DNA of 64,000 nt from Microvirga lotononidis (GCF_034627025.1 NZ_CP141049.1:930001-994000); one strand, 5' to 3'. Numbered from the stretch's first letter, positions 26,106 to 37,171 are shown. A program made the numbers and translations. Notes: generated by a model from the letters alone, not told the origin.

Positions 26106-27149
26106 TCACGACGCCGTTGCTGCCGGAACTCTGAAGTCCTCGCCTTTCGTCAGCATGGCCCAGGCGGACCGCGCCATCTTGTTCGCCAGCGCAATGGCCA
26201 CGAGCATCCTCGGCTTGCGCGCCAGCATGCGGGCAAGCCAGGAGCCTTCCGGCGCGCTCTTGCGCCCTGCGCTCTTGACGACAGCCATCGCGCCGATGAT
26301 GAGCAGACGTCGGATATCACGCTGGCCCATCTTCGAGGTGCGCCCGAGCACCTGCTTGCCGCCGGTGGAGTGCTGGACCGGGACAAGCCCGAGCCAGGCG
26401 GCGAAGTCGCGTCCGCGTCTGAAGCTCTCCATCGGCGGTGCGAAGGTTTCGATCGCCATTGCGGTGATCGGCCCGATCCCGGGCATGGTCTGCAGGCGTG
26501 ACGTCGTCACCCCACGCGCGGCCTCGCGTTTCAACACCCTCTCGAGATCCGCGATCTTGCCGTCGAGGGCTGCGATCTGGTCGAGATAGAGGCGACCGAG
26601 TTCGACGACCAGTGGCTGAAGGGTCGTGTTGACGTCCTCGATCACATCGCTGAGCAGCTTCACTTTGGCTGTTCCCTGTGGCGCGACGACGCCGTGCTCG
26701 GCGAGATGCCCCCGCAGCGCATTGATCAGCTGCGTGCGTTGGCGCACGAGAAGATCCCGCGTGCGGAAGACCATCGCTCGCGCCTGCTGTTCCTCGGTTT
26801 TGACTGTGACGAACCGCATGGTCGGGCGTGCCGCCGCCTCGGCGATGGCCTCTGCGTCCGCCGCGTCGTTCTTCTGGCGCTTAACGAAAGGTTTTACATA
26901 GACCGGCGGGATGAGCCGCACTTCATGCCCGAGAACCTGAAGTTCGCGGCCCCAGTCATGCGCTGTGGCGCAGGCCTCCATCGCAACAATGCAACGTGGC
27001 TGCTTGGAGAAGAACGTCAGAACCTGCTGGCGGGTCAGTTTCCGGCGAAAGGCCACGCTCCCATCGGCGCGGGCGCCGTGCGCCTGAAAGACACGCTTTG
27101 CAAGGTCGAGACCAATGATGTTAACGTCTGTCACGGATGCCCTCTCCAT
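26106..27149 (-). CDS. IS110-family transposase (IS1111-like)
   Basis: About 347 residues: IIGLDLAKRVFQAHGARADG, VAMEACATAHDWGREL and KNDAADAEAIAEA at the N-terminus, and MPGIGPITAMAIETFAP plus STGGKQVLGRTSKMGQRDIR at the C-terminus. It appears intact. It differs from the 11.5, 16.8, 22.7, 44.0 and 57.2 kb IS110 types. Confidence 0.85.
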   Translation of the reverse strand: MERASVTDVNIIGLDLAKRVFQAHGARADGSVAFRRKLTRQQVLTFFSKQPRCIVAMEACATAHDWGRELQVLGHEVRLIPPVYVKPFVKRQKNDAADAEAIAEAAARPTMRFVTVKTEEQQARAMVFRTRDLLVRQRTQLINALRGHLAEHGVVAPQGTAKVKLLSDVIEDVNTTLQPLVVELGRLYLDQIAALDGKIADLERVLKREAARGVTTSRLQTMPGIGPITAMAIETFAPPMESFRRGRDFAAWLGLVPVQHSTGGKQVLGRTSKMGQRDIRRLLIIGAMAVVKSAGRKSAPEGSWLARMLARKPRMLVAIALANKMARSAWAMLTKGEDFRVPAATAS

Positions 27150-27194
27150 TTGTGAATGATCCTCAGATCACCACCTTGGCACATTGTGATGCCG

Positions 27195-27470
27195 TCAGGA
27201 GGGGGCATCCACTCCATCAGGTTCCGAAATAACTCTCGGAGCACTGATCTCGGGCATGTCGCTGGAATCAGGCATTGGGACTCCGATGATCTTGCAGGTC
27301 TCGCCGACGCCAATCTGGCTGATCAGAAAGGCGATCTGACCGGGCAGGCCGTCGTTGTTGGCGGCCGCGGCTGCCGATGAGGCGGCATTGTGAACTCTCT
27401 CGTCGAGGCTGCTGTCAGACAGTCCGTGTGATAGGGCAAGTCTCACGAGTTCCGCAATGATAGTGGGCAT
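27195..27470 (-). CDS. Small conserved-looking protein, unknown function
   Basis: A 91-residue protein from ATG 27470, with GGAG five bases upstream. The core (LSDSSLDERVHNAASSAAAA then NNDGLPGQIAFLISQIGVGE) recurs in degenerate form at 52281-52484 next to nodH, including the sequence around the start codon. No known domain recognised; composition suggests a soluble helical protein. Two copies within one symbiosis region, each near a gene remnant, suggest a family specific to such regions. Confidence 0.5.
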   Translation of the reverse strand: MPTIIAELVRLALSHGLSDSSLDERVHNAASSAAAAANNDGLPGQIAFLISQIGVGETCKIIGVPMPDSSDMPEISAPRVISEPDGVDAPS

Positions 27471-28030
27471 CGGTGCTCCATTCGTATGAACGATGGGAAG
27501 GTAAGTACCATGTAGTATCTTTGTAAAGAGGCACAGCAAGTTCGAGTTCGCCGGCCATCACAAGAACGCCGAGTCGGTCGATCTCATTGATGAATCGGTA
27601 AGCCGAACGAGATCGTTTGAACATTTGTTCAGCGCGTCGAACACGATCGCATCGCCCTTAGCGCCGGATTCGCGCATTATCATCGACGGGGCCGCCAGAG
27701 TGGTCGACTTGGGCACGCCGAAGACCTCATCGACAATCGCGCCGTGTTGCTCAACGTCGATCAGCATCCCAGCACGGCGTGCGCTGCGTCGGTCAATCTC
27801 CTCAACGGGGGACTCGGCGGATGGCTCGTAGGCGGCGCTCTTCGCGGCTTCTTGCGTCTACTTCGTCGCATGCTGTAGCGGGCCGCAGACAACTTCGCCG
27901 AGGCGGTGGCGTCCATTCCGCCGGCGTTTGATGTAGCAGTCGGTGGCGAGCTTAGTGAGCCAGGACTTACTGACTCGCGCAACGCTTCGAGCTTTTCCAA
28001 TGAGACTTCTCGATTCGTATCTACGTCCAT
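27415..28030 (-). pseudogene. Unidentified broken gene
   Basis: From ATG 28030 (GGAAGGGG upstream) a frame starts MDVDTNREVSLEKLEALRES. Protein-like sequence then continues in other frames (SAESPVEEIDRRSARRAGML; IVDEVFGVPKSTTLAAPSMI; RSRSAYRFINEIDRLGVLV). The last piece resembles RFVGELNSFGILVTADDF at about 52170. It looks like one gene with at least two frame changes, preceding the small protein at 27470. I do not recognise its family. Confidence 0.35.
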
Positions 28031-28181
28031 GTTAGGTTTCCCCTTCCGTCGTTGAAATGGACAAACGACTCGCTGTTGCTGAGAGTTTGGACAAGTAGAA
28101 GAGTCACTGTTATTGATGCAGCCGCGTCCAAATGAGCTTGCTGGTTTCACGCTCTGCACGCTCGAGTTTGCCGATGCTGAG

Positions 28182-28440
28182 TTAAGTTCGCCGGTGGGCA
28201 GCAGCGCCTTCCGCTCGTAACGCCAAGATGCCGGGTTCCTCGCGCTTGGAGATCACAGGCCGCTTGCGACAACGTCCCGTCTCCAGGCCGATCCGCTCAG
28301 GCTTCGATCCCAGCGATCCAAGCCAGGCAGCCAGTGCCGCGGGCTCGCTCGGCACTTTGACCTCCCTCCCGACCTTGCCCGTCCCTTCCACGTCGCACGC
28401 GCTTGAGCATTCGACTGCCACATCAATCCCGCCTTATAGT
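28182..28440 (-). pseudogene. IS110-family transposase N-terminal fragment
   Basis: The frame AVECSSACDVEGTGKVGREV then SEPAALAAWLGSLGSKPERI and GLETG matches the first about 60 residues of an IS110-type transposase; the rest is absent. Confidence 0.5.
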
Positions 28441-28530
28441 GACATGGTCATCCCCGCAGGCTGCTTGGAGAGTGTCGAGGAGCGTCGCCACGACGATTTG
28501 ATCTCCAAAGTCGGATAGCGAATTTCATCG

Positions 28531-29559
28531 TCAGCCAATTCGATCCATGATTTCGGCTTGAATCGCGTTTGCGGTGTGTAGAGAAGCATCTAGTTGCAGG
28601 TTCCCAAATGCGAGTTGACAAAGAAGGTAGTTGGCACCTGCCACTTCCAGCTGATTGAGAAGAGTTTGTCGCACAGAAACTGCCGTTCCTGCTACACACA
28701 ATTCACTCTCGACTGCTGCATCGAAGGTCAGCGGCAGGTTTGGGGGAGTCGGGATAGCATTTTGGTCGCAAAGGTCTTTAAAGCTCTTGAGCCATCGTTC
28801 GTAAGCAGGTGCTGCGAGCGAGTAGGCGTGTATGTCAGAATTCCCAATCACGACCATGCGGAGCAATCCAAGGAATGGCGCTTGATGGTCCGCGTCAGGT
28901 TTGTGTTCTCGATTGGCGCGGAAGGCTTCAGTAATTCTTCGAAGAGAAGAGGAAGGTCCTACGCAGGCGATATTTGCGCCATTCGCAGCGGCCCAGCCTG
29001 CGGTCTCGGGTTGATTGGTGGTGATCCATATCGGCGGATGTGGACGCTGATGGGGTCCTAGCGTCAAAGGAACGCCGTTCAGCTCGAAATGGTGGCCTTG
29101 ATAGGACAGCGTGCCGCCCTTCATCGCCTCAGTAAGGATTTCGCTGGCTTCCGCGTAGCGGCCTGGCGCCGCCTCCGCCCCAATTCCGAAGTAACCCAGC
29201 TCGATCGAGAGAGAGCCGCGTCCGATACCCAGCTCGAGCCTGCCACCGCTCAATTGGTCCAGCATACAGATCTCTTCAAACGCACGCAGCGGATGAGAAA
29301 GGACAAGCAGCATTACTAACGGGCCGACACGAAGTCGCTGTGTCCGCTGTGCAACACTCGATAGGAAGAGGTTCGGCGATGGACCTCTCCCATGCGGGGT
29401 ACAGTGGTGCTCACCAAGATGGTATGCATAGAAACAAAGGTGATCGCACGCCTCCGCTAAGGTCAGGCGAGCTGCGTATTGTCGGGCGATGTCGCCGCCG
29501 CCATCATCCAGATGATCGAAGATGCCGCAGGTTAACTTCGAAGGAGAGACGTGTCTCAC
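28531..29559 (-). CDS. Luciferase-like flavin-dependent monooxygenase
   Basis: A 342-residue protein of the bacterial luciferase/LLM superfamily (TIM-barrel flavin enzymes using reduced FMN or F420). Typical blocks are CDHLCFYAYHLGEHHCTPHG, LRVGPLVMLLVLSHPLRAFE, LDQLSGGRLELGIGRG, YQGHHFELNGVPLTL and HPPIWITTNQPET. The start is GTG with GGAG nine bases upstream. It lies 100 bases after dctA on the same strand with no clear terminator between, so it may share the dctA transcript. Substrate unknown. Confidence 0.8.
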   Translation of the reverse strand: MRHVSPSKLTCGIFDHLDDGGGDIARQYAARLTLAEACDHLCFYAYHLGEHHCTPHGRGPSPNLFLSSVAQRTQRLRVGPLVMLLVLSHPLRAFEEICMLDQLSGGRLELGIGRGSLSIELGYFGIGAEAAPGRYAEASEILTEAMKGGTLSYQGHHFELNGVPLTLGPHQRPHPPIWITTNQPETAGWAAANGANIACVGPSSSLRRITEAFRANREHKPDADHQAPFLGLLRMVVIGNSDIHAYSLAAPAYERWLKSFKDLCDQNAIPTPPNLPLTFDAAVESELCVAGTAVSVRQTLLNQLEVAGANYLLCQLAFGNLQLDASLHTANAIQAEIMDRIG

Positions 29560-29659
29560 TCAGTTATCTCCAAGTTCGCGCAGGCTTTTGACGTACGTTT
29601 GTTCAGGGGGTGCACAGGAGTTTGCAGTCACTGCATTTCGCGCTTCTGATGTCATCGGT

Positions 29660-31084
29660 TCACGAGGCGCTATTCGGCGCCTGCGGGTCGGTTCTGCAGT
29701 GCTTGTGACCAGCCTGGCGATTTTGCAGGTTGCGATGCGCGACCCTACTCGGCGGGTGCGGGATCGGCGGGTGGCCGGTCTCGGTCTCGGTAAGCTGATG
29801 GCCGCGCAAGGCAGCTCCCAGCTGCGCTTGGTCGAGTTCGCCTTCCCAGCGGGCAACCACAAGCGATGCCACCGCGTTACCGATCAAGTTCGTCAGCGCC
29901 CGGCATTCGGACATGAAGCGGTCGATGCCAAGGATCAGAGCCATGCCAGCAACCGGAACACTCGGCACGACGGAGAGCGTAGCGGCCAGCGTGATGAAGC
30001 CGGCCCCTGTGACACCTGCCGCACCCTTCGAGGAAAGCATCGCAACGAGCAGCAGGAGAACCTGATCGCTGATTGACAGATCCGCATTCGTCGCTTGGGC
30101 GATAAAAAGGGCCGCCAGCGTCATGTAGATGTTGGTGCCGTCCAGGTTGAAGGAATATCCGGTCGGGATGACGAGGCCCACCACCGAGCGCTTGGCGCCG
30201 GCCTTCTCCATCTTCTCCATGAGCGAGGGCAGCGCGGCCTCCGAAGACGATGTTCCGAGGACCAGCAGCAGCTCTTCCTTGAGGTAGCGGATGAGAGAAA
30301 AGATCGAGAAGCCATTGTAGCGGCAGACCGCGCCGAGAACCCCGAACACGAAGAAGAAGGCCGTGATATAGAATGTCCCGACCAGCAGCGCGAGGTTGAT
30401 CATCGAGCCGAGGCCATACTTGCCGATCGTGAAGGCCATTGCGCCGAAAGCGCCGAGCGGTGCCGCCTTCATCAGGATGCTGACGAGCTTGAAGATGGGC
30501 GCGGTGAGCGCCTGGAGGAAGCAAATGACCGGCTTGCCCGTCTCTCCGACCATCGCCAGCGCAATCCCGAAGAGGACGGAGAAGAACAGCACCTGCAGGA
30601 TGTCGCCTTCCGCAAAGGCGCCGACAATCGTTACCGGGATGATGTTCATCAGGAAGCCCGTCACGGACCGCTCGTGGGCCTTGGCGGCATAAGTATTCAC
30701 GGCCTGGACATCGAGCGAGGCCGGATCGATGTTGAGGCCGGCGCCCGGCTGAATGACATTGGCGACGATGAGGCCGACGATCAGGGCGAGCGTCGAGAAG
30801 GTGAGGAAGTAGACCATCGCCTTGCCGACGACCCGGCCGGCCTTCTGGGGATCGTTCATGCCGGCAATGCCGGTCGTAACGGTCAGAAATATAACGGGCG
30901 CGATGATCATCTTGACGAGCTTGATGAAGGCATCGCCGAGCGGTTTCAGGCTTTCACCAATTCCCGGATAGAAATGACCGAGTGCGACGCCGAGGATGAT
31001 TGCGGCAAGCACCTGCACGTAAAGCTGGGCATGAAAGCGCTTGCGGGGCACAAGGTTTGCGCTGTGGGCTTGTGGGGTCAACAT
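29660..31084 (-). CDS. dctA: C4-dicarboxylate transporter DctA
   Basis: About 474 residues, an inner-membrane Na+/H+:dicarboxylate symporter of the DAACS family that imports succinate, malate and fumarate, the carbon source of bacteroids. It has multiple membrane segments from [20 protein letters not shown] onward, the re-entrant serine-rich loop ([14 protein letters not shown]), [20 protein letters not shown] and [20 protein letters not shown]. The frame is open upstream to 31192, but ATG 31084 has GGGAGAG upstream and gives the family N-terminus. The sigma-54 promoter at 31181-31196 is about 100 bases upstream. The C-terminal tail is longer than usual. Confidence 0.93.
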   Translation of the reverse strand: MLTPQAHSANLVPRKRFHAQLYVQVLAAIILGVALGHFYPGIGESLKPLGDAFIKLVKMIIAPVIFLTVTTGIAGMNDPQKAGRVVGKAMVYFLTFSTLALIVGLIVANVIQPGAGLNIDPASLDVQAVNTYAAKAHERSVTGFLMNIIPVTIVGAFAEGDILQVLFFSVLFGIALAMVGETGKPVICFLQALTAPIFKLVSILMKAAPLGAFGAMAFTIGKYGLGSMINLALLVGTFYITAFFFVFGVLGAVCRYNGFSIFSLIRYLKEELLLVLGTSSSEAALPSLMEKMEKAGAKRSVVGLVIPTGYSFNLDGTNIYMTLAALFIAQATNADLSISDQVLLLLVAMLSSKGAAGVTGAGFITLAATLSVVPSVPVAGMALILGIDRFMSECRALTNLIGNAVASLVVARWEGELDQAQLGAALRGHQLTETETGHPPIPHPPSRVAHRNLQNRQAGHKHCRTDPQAPNSAS

Positions 31085-31180
31085 GGATTTCTCTCCCTGG
31101 CCGGATTGGGGCGGGCTCTTCGTCCCTCCCCGGTTTTCTCCCGTCTCGGCGCTCCGGTCGAACGCGGCTGCGATGTCAAC

Positions 31181-31196
31181 TGCAAGAGCCATGCCA
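31181..31196 (-). promoter_or_regulatory. Sigma-54 promoter of dctA
   Basis: On the minus strand TGGCATGGCTCTTGCA has the -24 GG and -12 GC with correct ten-base spacing. It faces dctA. DctD binding sites lie 60-125 bases further upstream. Confidence 0.85.
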
Positions 31197-31258
31197 AACC
31201 AAACAACGAGCGAATCGCGCGGTTCTCAGGTATTTCGGAAGCCTTGTGCAGTACGCTT

Positions 31259-31274
31259 GTGCGGATTTCCGCAC
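31259..31274. promoter_or_regulatory. DctD-type activator site 1
   Basis: GTGCGGATTTCCGCAC, a near-perfect palindrome with 7-bp arms, matching the inverted repeats known upstream of dctA in rhizobia. Located between dctA and dctB. Confidence 0.75.
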
Positions 31275-31288
31275 TGGCTGCCTTCCCC

Positions 31289-31305
31289 GTGGCGGAATCC
31301 CGCAC
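31289..31305. promoter_or_regulatory. DctD-type activator site 2
   Basis: GTGGCGGAATCCCGCAC, an imperfect version of site 1, 30 bp away (about three helical turns) on the same DNA face. It ends 13 bases before the dctB start, so bound DctD could also affect dctBD transcription. Confidence 0.65.
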
Positions 31306-31317
31306 TAAGATTCGCCA

Positions 31318-33207
31318 ATGGCCGGTCTGGAGAATGCGGTGGCAGAAGACGGCATCGACAAGGGCACCTTGCAGCATGCCCCATTGATGTTCCCTGGCAG
31401 ATCGGCCGCCGGTCGATCTCTCTGGCTTGCGGTTTTGCTCGCACTTCTTGGTGCGGCCCTCGGTTTTGTCGTCTTTGCAACGGGCCAGATCGCTGGCGCC
31501 GGAGCGGAGTATGCCCTACGCAACCGTGCGCTTGCCGCGCTCCCGCTTGTAGCCGACAGTTTGAAAGCGGACGTCGAGAAGCAGAGATTGATTCCGCTGA
31601 TCCTGGCCCGCGACGGTGCGGTTCAGGAGATGTTTTGCAGTCCGAGCTCTGCCAAGGAAGCCGCGCTCGACGACAAGCTTCGCGGCATTGCCCGCGATGC
31701 CACGGCTTCCGTGGTCTATGTCATCAACACCGAGGGCATAGCGGTTGCTGCGAGCAACGCCGGCGAGCCGACCAGTTTCGTCGGCAACGACTACCGCTAC
31801 CGCCACTACTTCACCGAGGCGATGGCAAATGGCACGGCCACGCAATATGCGCTCGGCACGACCAGCGCGCGCCCGGGCCTATACCTGGCGAGCCGGGTTG
31901 ACGGGTCGGAGGGTCCGCTCGGCGTGGTCGTGGTGAAGGTGGAGCTCGACCGGGTCGAGTCGAGCTGGAGGGAGAGCGGCTTCGTGGTCTTCACGACGGA
32001 TGAGCGCGGCGCTGTCCTTGCGACGAGCGTGCCCCAATGGCGTTTTGGCGATCTCTCACCTCTTTCCGAAGAGGAGACGGAAACCACCCGCGATCATCTG
32101 CAGCTATCAGGCGCGACTTTCAAGCCGGTGCCGCTTTCCCAGCGTGGCGGCAACATGGTCACCGCAAGTCCTGCGGGCAGATCAGCCGGCTTCGTTGCGG
32201 TTTCGCGGGATCTCGGTAAAGCAGTTCCGGGCTGGCGTCTGTCCCTGCTCATTCCTGCTGACGCTGAGATTTCTTCGGCGGCCATAACGGGCCGCGTAAC
32301 GACACTGCTTGCCCTGATTCTCCTTGGGTTCGTCGTTTTCGTCATTGTCCGACGGCGGCGGGCGATCCGACAGCGGCAGGAAGCACTTGCGCGCATAAAT
32401 ACCGAACTCGAGTACCGCGTCAATCTGCGCACGGCGGATCTCCGCCGCACGGACCAAGCGCTCGCGCACGAGATCGCCGAGCGCGAGAACGCTGAGGAGA
32501 GGGTGCGCCGCCTGCGTGATGAACTCGCTCAGGCGAACCGGCTGTCTATTCTTGGGCAGATCGCGGCCGGGGTCGCCCACGAGATCAACCAGCCGGTGGC
32601 AGCGATCCGAACCTATGCTGAAAGTGCCGCGCGCCTTCTTCAGAACGGCCGGTCGCAAGACACCGCTGGGAATTTGAGCTCGATCGTCGCCATGACCGGC
32701 AGGATCGGGTCAATCACAGAAACACTGCGGTCCTTCTCCCGCCGCGCGACCGGAGCGATATGGCCGTTACCAGCGGAAGAGGCGATTGATGGTGCGCTGT
32801 CGCTCCTGTCAGGCCGAATCCGCGATTCCGGGGTGATGATCGAACGAAAGCGGACCGACTCGTCTCCAATGGTGATGGCAAGCCGCATCCGGTTGGAGCA
32901 GATCCTCGTCAACCTTCTTCAGAATGCGCTCGACGCCTTAGAGGACCAACCGGAGCCCCAGGTCGAGATCGCGCTCACCGCGAAGGAAGAAATGGTTGCC
33001 ATTTCCGTCCGGGATAACGGTCCCGGCCTTGCCCCCGACATCCGCCGGAACCTTTTCATGCCGTTCACCACCAGTAAGGAAAAAGGCCTCGGTCTTGGCC
33101 TGGTCATTTCAGAAGAGATCGCACGGGAGCTCGGCGGCTCATTGCGGCTCGATACGAACCATGAGAAAGGAGCTTCCTTCACGGTCGAACTGAGGCGTGC
33201 GGCATGA
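31318..33207 (+). CDS. dctB: Dicarboxylate sensor histidine kinase DctB
   Basis: A 629-residue membrane sensor. A first membrane segment ([20 protein letters not shown]) is followed by a periplasmic sensing region of about 270 residues with paired-PAS-type motifs ([36 protein letters not shown]). A second membrane segment ([15 protein letters not shown]) and a coiled-coil linker follow. The kinase core has the phosphorylated His in [18 protein letters not shown], the N box [10 protein letters not shown] and the G boxes DNGPGLAPD and GLGLGLVIS. It senses C4-dicarboxylates and phosphorylates DctD. Its stop overlaps the dctD start (ATGA). Divergent from dctA. Confidence 0.92.
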   Translation: MAGLENAVAEDGIDKGTLQHAPLMFPGRSAAGRSLWLAVLLALLGAALGFVVFATGQIAGAGAEYALRNRALAALPLVADSLKADVEKQRLIPLILARDGAVQEMFCSPSSAKEAALDDKLRGIARDATASVVYVINTEGIAVAASNAGEPTSFVGNDYRYRHYFTEAMANGTATQYALGTTSARPGLYLASRVDGSEGPLGVVVVKVELDRVESSWRESGFVVFTTDERGAVLATSVPQWRFGDLSPLSEEETETTRDHLQLSGATFKPVPLSQRGGNMVTASPAGRSAGFVAVSRDLGKAVPGWRLSLLIPADAEISSAAITGRVTTLLALILLGFVVFVIVRRRRAIRQRQEALARINTELEYRVNLRTADLRRTDQALAHEIAERENAEERVRRLRDELAQANRLSILGQIAAGVAHEINQPVAAIRTYAESAARLLQNGRSQDTAGNLSSIVAMTGRIGSITETLRSFSRRATGAIWPLPAEEAIDGALSLLSGRIRDSGVMIERKRTDSSPMVMASRIRLEQILVNLLQNALDALEDQPEPQVEIALTAKEEMVAISVRDNGPGLAPDIRRNLFMPFTTSKEKGLGLGLVISEEIARELGGSLRLDTNHEKGASFTVELRRAA

Positions 33208-34586
33208 GTGCGGAAAAAGGACCAGTTATTTTTGTGGACGATGACGAGGATCTGCTACGGGCAACCAAGCAGATGCTGGAGCTTGCCTGCTTCTTTCCGA
33301 TCCTTTTCCGCTCGGCCGAGACGGCGCTCGCCACGATAGATAAGGATTTCGAGGGGCCTGTAGTGAGCGACATTCGCATGCCCGGAATGGACGGGCTCCA
33401 GCTCTTCGAGCGGGTGAAGGCGATCGACCCGGATATTCCAGTCGTCCTCATCACTGGGCATGGCGATGTCGAGTTGGCCGTCGCGGCCATCAAGGGCGGC
33501 GCCTACGATTTCATCCCGAAGCCATATGCGACGGAGCGACTTCTAGAGACGCTGCATCGTGCTTCGGAGAAACGGCACCTGGTTCTGGAAAACAGGCGTC
33601 TAAAGGACGCGGTCGCCCGATCCGCCGGCGATATGCCGCTCATCGGCGAGGCGCCGGCCATGAAGCGGTTGCGCAGAACGCTCCGCCAAATCGCCGATAC
33701 CAATGTGGACGTCCTCGTGGAAGGTGAAACAGGCACCGGCAAGGAGGTGGTCGCCGCGCTGCTGCACCGGTGGAGCAACCGGCACGCGAAACCCTTTGTC
33801 GCGTTGAATTGCGGCGCGCTCCCGGAAAGCGTCATCGAGAGCGAGCTTTTCGGACATGAGGCAGGCGCCTTCACGGGAGCACAGAGGCGCCGGATCGGGC
33901 GGATCGAGCATTCAAACGGTGGGACGCTCTTCCTCGATGAAATCGAGTCTATGCCGCCCCCGCTTCAGGTGAAGCTGCTCAGGGTGCTCGAAGCCCGGCA
34001 GATCACGCCGCTCGGCACCAATGAAACCCGAAGCATCGACCTTCGTGTCGTCGCCGCGACGAAGGTCGATCTCGGCGATCCAGCGACCCGCAGAGATTTC
34101 CGGGAAGACCTCTATTTCCGGCTGAACGTAGTGACGTTACGCATCCCGCCGCTTCGCGAGCGCCCCGAAGACATTCCGGCGCTTTTCGGCCATTTCCTGG
34201 AGCGCGCATCGAAACGCTTCGGCCAGCCGGTGCGGGAGATGACCGCGGCCGTGCGCGACCATCTCATGGGCCACAAGTGGCCCGGCAATGTTCGCGAACT
34301 CGTTCATTTTGCCGACCGCGTCGCCCTGGGGCTCGAACCGGCATTGGAAACCTCGGTTGTATCGACTCAAGAATGCGGGACCGCACCAGGCCTAAGTCTT
34401 GCTGAAAAGGTGCGCCGTTACGAAGCAACTGTAATTCACGAAGCCTTGCAGGAACATCGCGGCGATATGCAACAAGTGATCGAAACACTTAGAGTCCCTC
34501 GCAAAACTTTCTTCGATAAATTGAAACGCCACGGGATAAACTCGGCCGATTATCGAAAGAATCGCGAGTGTTCGAAACCTTCTTGA
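33204..34586 (+). CDS. dctD: Sigma-54-dependent response regulator DctD
   Basis: A 460-residue NtrC-type activator. The receiver has [16 protein letters not shown], the phosphorylated Asp in [13 protein letters not shown], and ITGHGD. The central AAA+ domain has Walker A GETGTGKE, the GAFTGA sigma-54 contact loop, Walker [12 protein letters not shown] and RREDL-like [14 protein letters not shown]. The C-terminal Fis-type helix-turn-helix contains [20 protein letters not shown]. It binds the two palindromes between dctA and dctB and activates the dctA promoter. Coupled to dctB. Confidence 0.92.
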   Translation: MSAEKGPVIFVDDDEDLLRATKQMLELACFFPILFRSAETALATIDKDFEGPVVSDIRMPGMDGLQLFERVKAIDPDIPVVLITGHGDVELAVAAIKGGAYDFIPKPYATERLLETLHRASEKRHLVLENRRLKDAVARSAGDMPLIGEAPAMKRLRRTLRQIADTNVDVLVEGETGTGKEVVAALLHRWSNRHAKPFVALNCGALPESVIESELFGHEAGAFTGAQRRRIGRIEHSNGGTLFLDEIESMPPPLQVKLLRVLEARQITPLGTNETRSIDLRVVAATKVDLGDPATRRDFREDLYFRLNVVTLRIPPLRERPEDIPALFGHFLERASKRFGQPVREMTAAVRDHLMGHKWPGNVRELVHFADRVALGLEPALETSVVSTQECGTAPGLSLAEKVRRYEATVIHEALQEHRGDMQQVIETLRVPRKTFFDKLKRHGINSADYRKNRECSKPS

Positions 34587-34785
34587 ACTTGCACATCGCG
34601 GAAAGGCTGCGATGATGTGTTGACGCCAGCGCATTGGAATAGTTAAAGCCGCTTGTGCCGAATGCCACGCTATTTTGCCTCAACCCTTACTGTAATACCC
34701 ATCCACTGAAGTTCTGACTCGGGTTTGCGATGGAGTTCCTGACGTGATTCACTGATCGCCGGGTGCTGTTGATGGGGATCAGCAT

Positions 34786-35849
34786 GGCTGCCCTCCGGAT
34801 CCGCCAGGACTACTCACCGTGCGACTTACGCCAGCGGGCCGCCCGCGAGAGGGATCCCAGGGCGATCTTGCGGCTCTTGGCCATTGCCAATGCGCTGGAG
34901 GGCCTGACCCGCGCCGAGGCGGCCCGGCTCGCCGGCATGGAGCGCCAGGCCCTGCACGATGCCATCCAACGCTTCCATGCCGCAGGCACTGACGGCCTGC
35001 ATGACCGCTCCCGTTCGGGTCGCCCGGAACACCTCACTCCCGGCCAGCAGCCCGCGCTCAGGGCGCCCCTCCTGCGCGGACCCCAGCCGGAGCGCGATGG
35101 GGTGAGCGCCTGGCGCCTGGTTGATCTGTGTGACTATGTCGAGCGGACTTAGGGCGTCCGCGACAGCCAATGGGGTCTCTCCCGCGTGCTCAAGCGGCTC
35201 GACTAGTCGCGTCAGAAGACACGGCCCTCGCCCCCGAAGGGCCATCCGGCCGCACAGGCGGCGTTCAAACAATCAGCTCCCATCAAAGCTTCAGGCCTTC
35301 GCGGCGGAGCATCCTGACGCACGTCTTCACCTCTGGTGTCAGGACGAGGCGCGCTTGGGCCAGAAGGGCCGGACCACCCGGGTCTGGGATGAGCGCGGGG
35401 TGCGCCCGCCGGGCGTGGTCGACCGGCGCTTCGAGAGGCTGTATCTGTTGGCCGCTTGCCGTCCGGGCACGGACGAGGCCTTCGCGCTGGCGCTACCGCG
35501 AGTGCACGCCGACGCGATGACGGTGCTTCTGGAGCACTTCTCGCGCCAGCTTGCGCCGGGCGTGCATGCGGTGCTCGTGCTGGATCAGGCCGGCTGGCAC
35601 GACGAGCGGGCCTTGCATGTGCCCGCGTCCATCACGCTCCTGTCATTGCCGTCGGCCTCGCCCGAGTTGAACCCGGTGGAGCGGATCTGGCTCTATCTGC
35701 GTGAGCGGGATCTCTCGCATCGCGTGCTGGACGACGATGGGGCTGTCCTGGAGGCCGTCTGCCGCGCCTGGACCAGGCTTCTTGATGAGGCGGGTCGGCT
35801 CACGACACTTACTGCTTATCCTTATCTGACCACGTCAGAAATTCCGTGA
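34786..35849 (+). pseudogene. IS630-family transposase with stop and frame changes
   Basis: The N-terminal helix-turn-helix half (AALRIRQDYSPCDLRQRAAR; LTRAEAARLAGMERQALHDA) ends at a stop at 35152. The DDE half resumes in another frame (LHLWCQDEARLGQKG; VLVLDQAGWHDERAL; LPSASPELNPVERIWLYLRE). Frame changes between 35150 and 35290 make it nonfunctional. It is distinct from the IS630 at 1634-2685. Confidence 0.8.
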
Positions 35850-36048
35850 GCGGGTATAATCCCTGAAATATAACCGCCAGACCGAAGCGCCGACGGCAAT
35901 ATTGGCTTTCTGGCCAGGTATTTTCTTCTCATTTTGGGGCTGCAGCTCGCTCGCTTCGGAACAACGGTCCACTAATGGGATGGACCGGCTGCTTCCCCCG
36001 GCGGGTACTCGGCAAAGGCTGGTACCCGCGACAACGGGAGAAGCAGCC

Positions 36049-36183
36049 ATGGAGCCCGAGATAGAGAATTTATTTCCGACCCTTACGATGATTGGCATCG
36101 ACATCGGCAAAGACGTCTTCTCCCTTGTCGGCTTCGATGCCGAAGGGAAGATCGCCTGCCGTCGCAAGATCAAGCGGGGTGGC
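36049..36183 (+). pseudogene. IS110-family N-terminal fragment beside nodD
   Basis: MIGIDIGKDVFSLVGFDAEG then KIACRRKIKR is the start of an IS110 transposase, cut after about 44 residues where the sequence meets the 3' end of nodD. Confidence 0.65.
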
Positions 36184-36185
36184 AA

Positions 36186-37145
36186 TCACGCCGAGGTGGT
36201 ATAGGAATGCCTGAGCTGTCCCGTGGCCTCACGCGGGTAAGCCATGTGGGATGCCTCGTGTAATAGTATCTCTCGCATCCAGATGCTTGCTGGATCATTA
36301 TTGTGAAGGGCAGGCCATTGGACGGCTTCGGTGAATGCGGGAAGTGGCAGCGGCAGTTCAACGATCCGCAGGGGTATCGTCTTTGCGAAATGCTCAACCA
36401 GCCGTAAGGGCATGGTTGCTATACGGTTGGTGCCTGATAGCACGGGTGGGAGCATGCTAAAGCTGTCCACCACGACCTCAAGACGTCTCTTGAATCCGTG
36501 CTCGAGCAAAAACCATTCCTCGATGGAGGGCTTCCGTGTCCGTCCGAACTTGACCGCAACGTGCCCCATCGACATGTATCTCTCGAATGTAAGCTGCCGC
36601 GGTAGCTGCTTGTTCATGCGGCAACCTACACACACAAGTTTCTCGTCAAACAGTGCCACTCTAGGATGCACGCTCGACATGAATACTTCCGGAAGGACTA
36701 GAAAATCGACGTCACCGCGCCGGAGAAGCTCATCGGGGTCATCGTCGAGAGGCAGCAATTCGAAGCTGACGGCGGGAGCTTCCCGGGCAACACGCTCCAC
36801 GACCTTTCTAAAAAATACGAGTGTCATGAAATCGGAAAGGATGATCCTGAAGCGGCGCTCCGATTGGGCTGGGTTGAACCGGTCCGAGGAAATGATGGAG
36901 AGCTGGATGTGCAGCAGAGCCTCGCGGACTGCGGGGGCGAGCCCTGCCGCACGCGGTGTTAGGACAAGTTCACGGCCCCTCATCGTGAATAGCTCATCGC
37001 GGAAATAGGCGCGTAACCGGCCGACGGCCGCGCTCATGGCCGGCTGGCTCAGGTTGATGCTGCGTGCCGCCGCCGTGAGGTTACGCTCGGTCATCAGAGC
37101 ATCGAGCGCGACGAGGAGATTGAGATCAAGGCCCTTGAAACGCAT
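36186..37145 (-). CDS. nodD: LysR-family nodulation regulator NodD
   Basis: A 319-residue LysR-type regulator that senses plant flavonoids and activates nod-box promoters. The start [20 protein letters not shown] and the helix-turn-helix [20 protein letters not shown] are close to classical NodD; the effector domain follows ([29 protein letters not shown]). The gene is complete. It lies 8.7 kb from nodA, separated by transposase remnants, and points away from it. A half-nod-box (ATC-N9-GAT, 37157-37171) lies 12 bases upstream of the start and may allow autoregulation. An IS110 fragment touches its 3' end. Confidence 0.9.
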   Translation of the reverse strand: MRFKGLDLNLLVALDALMTERNLTAAARSINLSQPAMSAAVGRLRAYFRDELFTMRGRELVLTPRAAGLAPAVREALLHIQLSIISSDRFNPAQSERRFRIILSDFMTLVFFRKVVERVAREAPAVSFELLPLDDDPDELLRRGDVDFLVLPEVFMSSVHPRVALFDEKLVCVGCRMNKQLPRQLTFERYMSMGHVAVKFGRTRKPSIEEWFLLEHGFKRRLEVVVDSFSMLPPVLSGTNRIATMPLRLVEHFAKTIPLRIVELPLPLPAFTEAVQWPALHNNDPASIWMREILLHEASHMAYPREATGQLRHSYTTSA

Positions 37146-37156
37146 GGTGTGCAGTG

Positions 37157-37171
37157 ATCCATAGCATGGAT
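37157..37171 (-). promoter_or_regulatory. Half nod box upstream of nodD
   Basis: ATCCATAGCATGGAT has the ATC-N9-GAT NodD half-site and matches the first part of the nodA nod box (ATCCATAGCGTAGAT) in 13 of 15 positions. The second half of a nod box is not recognisable, perhaps lost when IS30 sequence joined at about 37214. Confidence 0.5.

Noticed and set aside
35598..35625. TGGCACG followed by TTGCA, a sigma-54-like pair
   Set aside because: The spacing is wrong and it lies inside a transposase gene.
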